Of a DNA stretch of 64,000 nt, positions 1 to 8,147 are shown piece by piece. The notes under the pieces are model-generated. The model saw only the letters and a program-made list of their open reading frames with translations, was not told the DNA's origin and searched no databases. Positions within the stretch are counted from its first letter, which is position 1, and the number at the start of each line of letters is the position of its first letter. This DNA comes from Verrucomicrobiota bacterium JB024 (lineage in GTDB: Bacteria > Verrucomicrobiota > Verrucomicrobiia > Opitutales > Cerasicoccaceae), in NCBI GenBank assembly GCA_030673825.1, contig JAUTCS010000088.1, positions 62,001 through 126,000 on the forward strand, written 5' to 3'. Both the position numbers and the translations under genes were made by a program.

Positions 1-492
1 GATATCTGGGTGGTCATCGTGATCGACCTCTTTCCGGCCTTCCTCGTGCCCTTCGCCCTACGCTGGTACTGGGAGCGGTTCAACGGAGCGGGCTTCACCA
101 TCGGTGTGGGGGCGGGGTTCATCACCGCGCTCGTCGTCAGTACCGCCGGCCGCGGCTGGGAGCTGAGCGAGGTGGGCATGCTCGGCCTCATCACCGGCGT
201 CTCGCTCGCGGCCTCGCTTCTGGGCACGCTCCTCACCCCCGAGACGCCCCTCGCCGTGCGGGAAGCCTTTTACCAGAAAATCCGCCCCTGGGGCCGCTGG
301 AACCCCGCGTGGAAACGCCCCGACCGCGACGAGCACACCGGCGACTTCGTCCGGCTGGCCGCCGCCCTGCTGTGGCAGGTGACGACCTTTCTGCTCCCGA
401 TGGCGGCTGTCCTCCACGCCTGGAGCGCCTGCGCAGTGCTCCTCGCGCTGTGGCTGCTGAGCGGTTGGCGACTACTGCGCGACTGGCGTTGA
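1..492 (+). CDS. Sodium:solute symporter, C-terminal part (partial)
   Basis: The reading frame is open from the first base, so the gene is cut by the window start; only about 163 C-terminal residues are seen. They hold at least four hydrophobic helices (two before and two after a charged loop), and the loop carries FYQKIRPWGRW followed by a proline-rich basic stretch. That loop between the last helices is typical of SSS-family sodium:solute symporters of Bacteroidota and Verrucomicrobiota, which import sugars, sugar acids or other solutes with sodium across the inner membrane. The substrate cannot be read from this fragment. The AraC regulator and FAD oxidoreductase next door hint at a catabolic cluster. 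The family call is from pattern recognition of the tail only. Confidence 0.72.
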   Translation, partial: DIWVVIVIDLFPAFLVPFALRWYWERFNGAGFTIGVGAGFITALVVSTAGRGWELSEVGMLGLITGVSLAASLLGTLLTPETPLAVREAFYQKIRPWGRWNPAWKRPDRDEHTGDFVRLAAALLWQVTTFLLPMAAVLHAWSACAVLLALWLLSGWRLLRDWR

Positions 493-530
493 GCGCATCC
501 AAGTGTCGGAACAGCACGCGAAGTTATGCG

Positions 531-1391
531 CTACGGCGACGAGGGCCGGTTGCGTCCCGCGCCCGGCGTGTGCCCGTAGACGTCCCGGTAGCAGCGGATA
601 AAATAGTTGGGGTCGGTGTAGCCGCAGGCACGGGCCACCTGACCGACGTTCATGCCTGGAACCTCCAAGAGCTCACGCGAACGCTGGAGCCGGAGATTAC
701 GGACGTAAGTGTTGAAGGACTCCCCGCAAAAGCGCCGGAACAGCCGAGCGAGGTGATTCGGGTGAACCTGCAAAAAATCCGCCACCTCTTGCCGTCCCAG
801 CGGACGGTGCAGGTTCTCCTCCAAAAAATGACAAGCCGCCTGCCACGTGAGGGTGGCCTTGCCCGTCACCTGCCCGCCCGCCTCCAGCGTTCGGGCCGCG
901 AGCAATAGCACCACCTTCCCCAGCGCAGCGGGCAAGAGGGCCTCCGGCGGCTCCGAACGGCAGTTTTCCAGCGCGGTCATCGCGTGCCAGCCGTCCGTGC
1001 CCAGCGGAGCGGGGGCGTGATGCACGAGCAGGAACCGGTGCCCATGCGAACGGCTGTTGTGCCCCAGCAGAAACCGCGTCATCTCCGGATGGAAAACCAG
1101 CCCAAGCGATATATATTCGGCCCCCGCAAAGGGAGCCAGCGCACAGCCCGGCAGCGTGCACACGCCATCCCCGCGACCGAGCGCCAGCTCCCGCACGCCG
1201 CCCTCGCCACGTACCCGGTACACCGCCTTGCCCCGCAGGCAAACGTTCAGCCGCGGCCACTGCATGAGCGCCGCCTGGCTGATTTCGGGTACATAGCCGC
1301 GTTCCTGGACGAAGTGCATCCGCCCCGGCCAGTCACGCCGTGCCAGCCGTAGGATCAGTCGATTAAGATACTGCTCGGGCTTTCTGACCAT
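531..1391 (-). CDS. AraC family transcriptional regulator
   Basis: A 286-residue protein with an N-terminal cupin-like sensing half and a C-terminal AraC DNA-binding half. The latter shows both helix-turn-helix units: VADFLQVHPNHLARLFRRF, then NVGQVARACGYTDPNYFIR, followed by the usual F-x-x-x-x-G-x-TP end (YGHTPGAGR). AraC proteins of this layout bind a small ligand, often a sugar, and activate adjacent catabolic genes. The gene is divergent from the FAD oxidoreductase at 1519, and the 127-base AT-rich space between them contains a direct repeat that fits AraC binding. ATG at 1391 is the first in-frame start. The effector is unknown. Confidence 0.93.
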   Translation of the reverse strand: MVRKPEQYLNRLILRLARRDWPGRMHFVQERGYVPEISQAALMQWPRLNVCLRGKAVYRVRGEGGVRELALGRGDGVCTLPGCALAPFAGAEYISLGLVFHPEMTRFLLGHNSRSHGHRFLLVHHAPAPLGTDGWHAMTALENCRSEPPEALLPAALGKVVLLLAARTLEAGGQVTGKATLTWQAACHFLEENLHRPLGRQEVADFLQVHPNHLARLFRRFCGESFNTYVRNLRLQRSRELLEVPGMNVGQVARACGYTDPNYFIRCYRDVYGHTPGAGRNRPSSP

Positions 1392-1410
1392 TTGTTACAT
1401 ATATGCTATA

Positions 1411-1452
1411 AATGTTCCGCATTTCGACTATAAAAAACTGATTTAATGTTCC
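1411..1452. promoter_or_regulatory. Direct repeat AATGTTCC, candidate AraC operator
   Basis: AATGTTCC occurs at 1411-1418 and again at 1445-1452, 34 bases apart (about three helical turns), in the AT-rich space between the divergent AraC gene and the FAD oxidoreductase gene. AraC regulators commonly bind direct repeats on one face of the helix. That the repeat is an operator is inference. Confidence 0.35.
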
Positions 1453-1518
1453 ATAATTACTCCCATCAAACAACCCCGCCTGTTGCGTTCGGCGGATGCA
1501 ACCCCAACTCCGTTTCCC

Positions 1519-2835
1519 ATGAGTACATCCCACGTTTTCCAGGAACCCGCCCGCGCCCTGCCCGTCATCGCCGACGCGGATGTCATCGTGTGCGGTGGTG
1601 GCCCCGCCGGTGTCGCCGCCGCCCTCGCCGCCGCCCGTAACGGCGCGAACACGCACCTTTTTGAAATGCACACGTGCCTGGGCGGTGTGTGGACCAGCGG
1701 TCTGCTGACCTATATTTTTGACTTCGCCAAGCCGGGCCTGACGCAGGAGATCATCCACCGGATGGAGGCGCTCGATGCCCTGCGCGGCGAGAACCGGGAC
1801 CGCTTCGTGTACGAGCCCGAACCCATGAAAGCCCTGCTGGAGCAGATGTGCCAGGAAGCCGGGGTGCACATCCACCTCCAGTCGCGCCTGTGCGCCGCCT
1901 ACCGAACCGGGCGGCGGCTCGACACCATCGTGACCGAGTCGCGCTCCGGGCGCCAGGCCTGGCGGGCCCGGGTCTTCATCGACGCCACCGGCGACGGCGA
2001 CCTGGGGATGCTTGCCGGGTGCGGCTGGGAGATCGGACGCCCGGAGGACGGCGCCTGCCAACCCCTGACCATGAACGCCATCGTCACAACCCCGGATGTA
2101 CAGGCGCTCGCCCCGTATATTTCCTTTTTCGGGACCGACTCCATGCCCGGGCATGTTCAGGCGACGAAAAACATTGTAGCCGACATGCGGCGCGCAGGTG
2201 TCACCCCTTCCTACGGGATGCCGACGCTTTTCCAGATTCGCGACAATCTGCTGCTGGCGATGTTCAACCACGAGTACGGTGTGCGCCCCGACAGCGAGCC
2301 GCAAATGACCGAGGCGACGCTGCGTTCCCGTGCCGAAGTTCACCATCTGGTGGAAGCACTGGAAAAGCTCGGCGGCCCCTGGCGGGGCCTGCATCTCGCC
2401 TCGACAGCAGACCAGATCGGCGTCCGCGAGGGGCGTCGCATCCACGGCCTGTACGAGTTGACACGGGAGGACTTGCGCCAGGGAAGCAGCTTCGAGGACG
2501 GGGTCACCCGGGCCACCTTCTGCGTGGACATCCACGCCCCCAGTAAAAAGGAAAACGAGCAGGCGGCCATCACGCACAGCGATTTCCACATGCGCAGCTA
2601 TGAGATTCCGCTGCGCGCGCTCATCGCCCGGGATGTGGACGCGCTGATGATGGCGGGCCGCTGTATCAGCGGGGACTTCATCGCCCACGCCAGCTACCGG
2701 GTGACCGGCAACGCCGTCGCCATGGGCGAAGCCACCGGTGTGGCCGCCGCGCTCAGCGCCGCCCGGGATATCCTCCCCCAAGAGCTGGCCTGGGACGACC
2801 TCGCCCCCCGCCTGCCCTACCGATCCCAGGCCTGA
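1519..2835 (+). CDS. FAD-dependent oxidoreductase (FAD_oxidored family)
   Basis: A 438-residue protein that opens with a Rossmann dinucleotide fold: DVIVCGGGPAGVAAALAAAR at residues 21-40, an acidic residue ending the second strand (HLFEM), and the later FIDATGDGDLG motif typical of the FAD_oxidored family (PF12831). The C-terminal part carries the second FAD contact (GRCISGDFIAHASYRVTGN). Members are often uncharacterised oxidoreductases in sugar or polyol catabolism clusters of Verrucomicrobiota and Planctomycetota; the substrate is not readable here. ATG at 1519 is preferred over an upstream TTG at 1483 because the Rossmann strand begins about 20 residues later. It is divergent from the AraC gene, its likely regulator. 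Confidence 0.88.
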   Translation: MSTSHVFQEPARALPVIADADVIVCGGGPAGVAAALAAARNGANTHLFEMHTCLGGVWTSGLLTYIFDFAKPGLTQEIIHRMEALDALRGENRDRFVYEPEPMKALLEQMCQEAGVHIHLQSRLCAAYRTGRRLDTIVTESRSGRQAWRARVFIDATGDGDLGMLAGCGWEIGRPEDGACQPLTMNAIVTTPDVQALAPYISFFGTDSMPGHVQATKNIVADMRRAGVTPSYGMPTLFQIRDNLLLAMFNHEYGVRPDSEPQMTEATLRSRAEVHHLVEALEKLGGPWRGLHLASTADQIGVREGRRIHGLYELTREDLRQGSSFEDGVTRATFCVDIHAPSKKENEQAAITHSDFHMRSYEIPLRALIARDVDALMMAGRCISGDFIAHASYRVTGNAVAMGEATGVAAALSAARDILPQELAWDDLAPRLPYRSQA

Positions 2836-3047
2836 GTCGCCCGGACGCGACGGCCCTATCGAGCCAATTCACTGTTGCCCAACCGGAGCGCTGTGACCGG
2901 GCAGATCACTGTGCCTAAAACGGGCCGGTATGCGGGACGGCGATCTCACAGAGTGACCCCGCAAAAGGCGTTCCGCTAATTGCCGGGTGATTAGGGTGTT
3001 GACTCGGAACTACGAGCCACTTGCTTATAGCCGTAACAAAACTTATC

Positions 3048-6000
3048 ATGCCCATAAGCAAGCCAATCGCCCTGATCCTTTCTTCGCTGTTGTTTCTCCT
3101 GTGCGCCGACCTCTCGGCTCAAAAAGTGGACTGGGACAAGGCTCCGCTGAACCCGATCGGCGTCAAGTACAAGGCCGAGCACTTCAACCTCAAGGGGCCC
3201 GTTTTTTCGGCGGACAAGAAGGTCTTCGACGAGCAGGGCCTGTTGATCAAGGACATCGTTTACGTGAGCTACGAAAACGGCCTGCCGACCGGCAAGGGGG
3301 ATGTCATCTGGGAAACCGACGCCGAGGGTAATATCACCCGGGAGACCTTCCCGAGCGGACGCGTGAGCAACTACATCTATCGCGACGGTCTGCTCGTCGA
3401 GGAGAGCTACACCTATGACAAGCAAAAGGGCACGAAGCGCTACAGCTACGATGAGTCCGGACGCCTCGCCCGCCTGGAGCTCGAAAACAACGGCCAGACG
3501 GAAACTACCACCTATGCCTACACGGCGGACGGCGACAGCGTAAACGTCACCGAGAACTTTCAGCGTGAGAACGGCACGGTCAAGCGGAGCGTCAAGACCT
3601 ACAAGGGCGGCTATCTCACCGCCTCACGCACTGAGGGCGAGCCTATCGAGCTGAATGTCGAGTACACCTTCGACACGTACGGCAACCCCGTCGAGTGGGT
3701 TTACGCGCAGAATAACGGTGTGCGCGACGATTTTGTCGCCCGTTACCAGTACTACCCCGAGCTGCGGCAGGCCAACCAGCTCACCTACGGTTCCGTCTAC
3801 GACGACAAACTCTACCCCTCCCTCATCTTCCGCAATGGCCAGATCGCCGAGGATGTTTCCTATGCGAAGCGCTCGGACGAAAGCGGCTATGTCATCTACG
3901 ACGATTTCAGCAACAGCTACTACCTCGCCGAAATCGACCCCGACCGCAAGCCCGGCGACCGGATCGAGGCCCGCCTGATCGCCGAAAACTTCGATACGAT
4001 CGCTTTCTTCAAAGACTACAAAATCCAGCCCTTTTACAAGGGGGAGACGATTTTTGACAACTCGAAGAACACAAACTCCGTGACCTTGAACGGCGACATC
4101 ATCACCTACTCCAGCCACCAGCGCCTGAAACGGCACACCTCGCTGTTCTTCGATCTAGAGCCCAACCAGTTGGTCCTCAAGGGCCACCTGCTCGCCCAGA
4201 CGCGCCGCTACTTCGCCAGCCATATGTTTTATTCGGTCAGCGACGAAGGGGAGCTGGAGCTCTTCCTCAACGCCAAGCGCATCCCGGATGTTTCTCAAAT
4301 GCGGATGGGCAAGATGGGCGAGAACGACCTCGTCCTCTACGTCAACGACAAGCCCTGCTACGTGCTCTACGGGGCTCTGGCCGAGCCGAGTCCGGGCGTC
4401 TATATGGCCCGCTACTACGAGAAGGACCGTGACAGTGTAGAGCCGCTTCCGGACGATTTCGTGCTCACCTTCAGTCACACCAAAGCTAAAGTTGAATCTG
4501 AGGGTGAGGCCGTCCCCGGCTACTCCGAGCAGGACGTGGCCGCCCTCTACACATTTACCCCCGAGGACATCAGCTCCCGTGTGCGCCCGTATGTGAACCG
4601 TACCGCCGCTCCCCTGAACCCGGTCACCTCCGTCGGCGGGGTGTACGATCTCAATCTCGACGGCGACATCGCCTATGCCTTCTACGACGGCGGCAGTTAC
4701 TATTTCGACGAGGACGGCCAGCGCATTAACCCGAAACAGGACGTCTTCACCGACGAGGAAACCGCGCGGCGCGAAAAGGCCACCTACTGGCTCTTTGACG
4801 ACGCCAACAAGCTCCTCCTGCATCGGGGGTTTTATCCCGCTGGCTGGGACAGCATCTACAAGTACAACCCCGACGGCACGCTACGGGCCACTTACATCAT
4901 CGATGACGGTCAGGTCACCGGCTGCTATACCTACGAGTACGACAAGGACCGGCGTCTCGTGAAAAAGGTGCTGCAAACCGGCAAAGAAACCACCACCGAG
5001 ACCTACAGCTACCGCGAAGAAGACGGCCAGCTCCACATCACCTCGAAGGAGACCGGCCCCGATGGCGAGATTGCCCGCAGCTATGTCTATGGCAATGGCC
5101 GGGAGGTCAAGTTCACCCAGAGCGGCAGCAATCCCGTGAACAAGACCTACCAGTACATGAACGACGATTCCGGTAATCCATACGTCCGCCTCGATCAGGA
5201 CGGCGTGGAGACCGAGCTGCGCTACTACTACCACACCGACACCTGGCAGCTCGACCGCTGGCACTGGATCAACGAGAAAGTCTTCGGTCAGTACAACCCG
5301 GCCCTCTATGTGGACGACCGACGGGTGGGCACGCTCTATGGCAGCTACACGGAGGAGACCCCCTTCGCCCACGGCGTCTTCTACGAGCCGATCGGCCAGA
5401 ACTACCTCATCGCCGAGAATGCCCTGCTGCCCGCCACCCGCAAAGATCCCGACGCGCGGGGCAAGATGCAGCTCAAGGTATCCGCCCCTGCCATGCTCTA
5501 CCTGACTGCCACGGGACAGTTCCGTTTTTACGTGTACGGCAGACTTGAGGACGACCTCAAACAGTTCCGGCTGGGGCAAAACCTGGTCTTATACAACAAC
5601 CGGAACGGACACACCTATCTCATTCAGGATTTCGACACCGGGGCGGAGAGATTCTTCCCGGTCGAAGACCTCGGCTCCGATGTCGCCACCTGGTTCCGGG
5701 CCAGCAAAGAAAGTGATTTCATCTTTATTGAAAATGGTGAGGTCCCCACGGGGCTGGGCAATGGCGGCTTCTATGCCAACGGCGACCTCCTTGTCAAAAA
5801 GGACGGGCAGCCCTGGGGCATCCTCGAAGCCGCCGATATCAAAGGCTCCACCGACAAGGTCTATATAATGACCCACTACAGCGGTCGCGGCCTCCCCGGC
5901 GAAACCCCGCCACCGTCGAAGACCCCCACCGTCACCATCCAGAAGTACGGTTTCGGCGTCCCCATCACCTTGGAGCGTGAAGCGGGCAAGTACCGTTTTT

Positions 6001-6560
6001 ACCAAAAGGGCCAGCCGATCTTCGAGCCCAAGGCCTTCGTGGTCGGCGATTCCGGCAACGCCTTTGCCTTTTACGACACCACCAGCTACCACCTGTTCAA
6101 GCAGGCCAAAGGGCTTCCCTCCGGCCAGACCTTGCTGGAGGAAAAGATGATCATCGACCCGCTGCTGGTCGAGAACAACGGTTCGCAGACCCGTGTCTGG
6201 TGGGAGGGCGAACTTGTACCGGAAAGTGAATACAAGCTTTTCCCCTGCGACAACGGCAGCCGCTTCCTCTACCTGAGCAAGATCAAAAAGTACTACGAGC
6301 TCAAGGGCTGGAGCAGCTATCTCAACTATCAGGTCGGCTCGGGTGTGGGATCACCAAACGTCCTGATCAAAAACAGCGATGGCACCCTCGATGTCATCAC
6401 CCGCGGCGTCGCCGAACCCAGGGAGGAGATATCTGGCTACATGCAGGGTGACGAGTATCAGATCTATCTCGGCTCAGACCCTACCTATGTGATCCGCGAC
6501 CTCGACTCGACCGACGAACTCGCGCCGGGCATCTACCCGCTGTACGACTTCAGCTACTAG
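3048..6560 (+). CDS. Large secreted protein with YD/RHS-like repeats
   Basis: A 1170-residue protein. An N-terminal signal peptide (lysine near the start, hydrophobic core ALILSSLLFLLC, likely cut after LSAQ) sends it across the inner membrane. Two clusters of YD-like repeats are visible, about residues 105-235 and 610-720, with units such as YSYDESGRLARL, YTFDTYGNPVEW, YKYNPDGTLRAT and YEYDKDRRLVKK. The rest is rich in beta-forming Tyr/Asp/Gly segments (for example FYDGGSYYFDEDGQ). Such repeats occur in RHS/wall-associated proteins, but there is no RHS core, toxin end or membrane anchor. I know no characterised match; a surface or periplasmic beta-rich protein is the furthest I would go. ATG at 3048 starts the signal peptide; a TTG at 3021 is upstream. 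Confidence 0.8.
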   Translation: MPISKPIALILSSLLFLLCADLSAQKVDWDKAPLNPIGVKYKAEHFNLKGPVFSADKKVFDEQGLLIKDIVYVSYENGLPTGKGDVIWETDAEGNITRETFPSGRVSNYIYRDGLLVEESYTYDKQKGTKRYSYDESGRLARLELENNGQTETTTYAYTADGDSVNVTENFQRENGTVKRSVKTYKGGYLTASRTEGEPIELNVEYTFDTYGNPVEWVYAQNNGVRDDFVARYQYYPELRQANQLTYGSVYDDKLYPSLIFRNGQIAEDVSYAKRSDESGYVIYDDFSNSYYLAEIDPDRKPGDRIEARLIAENFDTIAFFKDYKIQPFYKGETIFDNSKNTNSVTLNGDIITYSSHQRLKRHTSLFFDLEPNQLVLKGHLLAQTRRYFASHMFYSVSDEGELELFLNAKRIPDVSQMRMGKMGENDLVLYVNDKPCYVLYGALAEPSPGVYMARYYEKDRDSVEPLPDDFVLTFSHTKAKVESEGEAVPGYSEQDVAALYTFTPEDISSRVRPYVNRTAAPLNPVTSVGGVYDLNLDGDIAYAFYDGGSYYFDEDGQRINPKQDVFTDEETARREKATYWLFDDANKLLLHRGFYPAGWDSIYKYNPDGTLRATYIIDDGQVTGCYTYEYDKDRRLVKKVLQTGKETTTETYSYREEDGQLHITSKETGPDGEIARSYVYGNGREVKFTQSGSNPVNKTYQYMNDDSGNPYVRLDQDGVETELRYYYHTDTWQLDRWHWINEKVFGQYNPALYVDDRRVGTLYGSYTEETPFAHGVFYEPIGQNYLIAENALLPATRKDPDARGKMQLKVSAPAMLYLTATGQFRFYVYGRLEDDLKQFRLGQNLVLYNNRNGHTYLIQDFDTGAERFFPVEDLGSDVATWFRASKESDFIFIENGEVPTGLGNGGFYANGDLLVKKDGQPWGILEAADIKGSTDKVYIMTHYSGRGLPGETPPPSKTPTVTIQKYGFGVPITLEREAGKYRFYQKGQPIFEPKAFVVGDSGNAFAFYDTTSYHLFKQAKGLPSGQTLLEEKMIIDPLLVENNGSQTRVWWEGELVPESEYKLFPCDNGSRFLYLSKIKKYYELKGWSSYLNYQVGSGVGSPNVLIKNSDGTLDVITRGVAEPREEISGYMQGDEYQIYLGSDPTYVIRDLDSTDELAPGIYPLYDFSY

Positions 6561-6601
6561 GGAATAAGGAAACAACCGCACGCGCATCGGCGGGCTCGGC
6601 G

Positions 6602-8143
6602 CTACAGATACATCCCGATCCCCTCCCGGTGGCGTGCCTGAACGCAATTGGGAGCCAGCCCGTCACCGCAATAGGGATAGGTGAAACGCGCCCCCTTCTG
6701 ATAGGGCGGATAGTTTTCGTACTTCACAGTCTGCTGCGTCGTCACCGCCCGCTGGGTCTCGATCAGCCACTCCAGCAGCTTGCGGCGGCAGGTTTCTATC
6801 AGCTCGCGGCGTTCCTCGTCGTGGTAAAGGTTACGAGTTTCTTCCGGGTCATTTTCGATATCGTACAGTTCTCCGACATCCTGCCCCGCAAAGGCCTTCT
6901 GCTGATAATGGACAAAGCGCCAGTTCTCCCATCGCAAGGCCTTGCTCCACACGTTCTCCGTCACCGCGATCTCCCTGACCGCGTCCGATGAACCCGCCAG
7001 CAAGGACGAGATATCGCAGCCGTCCGCCATTTCCATCGACGGCAGGCCGCACAGAGACGACAGGGTCGGGGCCATATCCACGTTCTCCACAAGCTGCCGG
7101 GAAGCTTTACCTGCGGACGTCACCCCCGGCACACGCCAGAGCATCGGCACACGGCAGACGGCGTCCGAGCAGATGCCCGGCGCTTTTTCCAAGATGCCGT
7201 AATGGCCGTGGTAGGCACCATGATCACTGCCAAAGACCACGATGGTGTTTTCCTCCAGACCGCTCGACTTCAGGAAGTCCAGCAACTGCCCAAACACATA
7301 ATCGATCTGGCTGACACAGGCGAGTGTGCCCCGCCAGGACCGGCGGACAAAGTCCTCGAACGAGTCGCCCTCCCGGCCGAACTCGGGCTGGTACTCCCGC
7401 CACTCCTCCCAGCGTTGCTGAAAATGCGGCGGGCGGGTTTCCGGGGAAAGGTCCCAGGTACTGGGCAGGTCCAGATCCTCCGGGTACAGGTTCCAGAAGC
7501 GCTCGTTGGGCAAGAGCGGATGATGCGGCTTCTGGAAAGCGACCTGGATGCAGAAGGGCTGCTCATGGTCCTGCTGCATAAAGTCCATCGCCTTTCGCAC
7601 GCACCACATTTCCTGTGTTTCCTCCAGCGGCAGTTGCGATGGCATGGCGTCGATGGCGATGCTCGGCTTGCCGTAGTTGTTTTCGTTGTGCCAGCTATCC
7701 TCCAGGTCCCGCAGGCCTTTGCGCTCCAGCCCATCCAAAAACTCCGACTCCCCAAACACGCCGTCCGCGGTCTCGTAGGTATCGCCAAACTCGTCCACAT
7801 CGTCCGCAATCCAGTTGCGGGGCGCTTCGGGCAGATGCAGCTTCCCGTAGGCAGCCGTGCGGTAACCGTGACGGCGGAAGTGGCGAAACAGGTTGTCCAG
7901 TTTCGCCGGGGCCGGTCCGGAGAGACCGTAGTAGCCATGATTGTGGCAGTACTGGCCGGAGAGAATGCTCACGCGACTCGGTGTACAAATCGGGTTCTGG
8001 CAATAGGCACTGTCGAAACGCATGCCCGTGGCCGCGAACGCATCCAGGCGCGGGGTCAGGGCCTGCGGATGACCCGCACACCCCAGCCAGTTGGCGTTCA
8101 GTTGGTCAGCCAGGACCATAACAACGTTCATCTTCTGTTTCAT
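6602..8143 (-). CDS. Sulfatase (arylsulfatase/N-sulfoglucosamine sulfohydrolase type)
   Basis: A 513-residue type I sulfatase. The formylglycine site is CTPSR with Cys53; the metal-binding start is VLADQ near residue 12, and the late motif FGSDHGAYHG supplies further metal ligands. It hydrolyses a sulfate ester, probably on a polysaccharide fragment, given the GH71-like neighbour 4 bases upstream in the same operon. No signal peptide is evident, so it may act in the cytoplasm on imported fragments, or the cell may use another route. ATG at 8143 is chosen because AAGGAG lies just upstream (8151-8156) and the protein begins with a typical KQKMNVVMVLADQ. It needs a sulfatase-maturing enzyme encoded elsewhere. 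Confidence 0.93.
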   Translation of the reverse strand: MKQKMNVVMVLADQLNANWLGCAGHPQALTPRLDAFAATGMRFDSAYCQNPICTPSRVSILSGQYCHNHGYYGLSGPAPAKLDNLFRHFRRHGYRTAAYGKLHLPEAPRNWIADDVDEFGDTYETADGVFGESEFLDGLERKGLRDLEDSWHNENNYGKPSIAIDAMPSQLPLEETQEMWCVRKAMDFMQQDHEQPFCIQVAFQKPHHPLLPNERFWNLYPEDLDLPSTWDLSPETRPPHFQQRWEEWREYQPEFGREGDSFEDFVRRSWRGTLACVSQIDYVFGQLLDFLKSSGLEENTIVVFGSDHGAYHGHYGILEKAPGICSDAVCRVPMLWRVPGVTSAGKASRQLVENVDMAPTLSSLCGLPSMEMADGCDISSLLAGSSDAVREIAVTENVWSKALRWENWRFVHYQQKAFAGQDVGELYDIENDPEETRNLYHDEERRELIETCRRKLLEWLIETQRAVTTQQTVKYENYPPYQKGARFTYPYCGDGLAPNCVQARHREGIGMYL

Positions 8144-8147
8144 CAAT

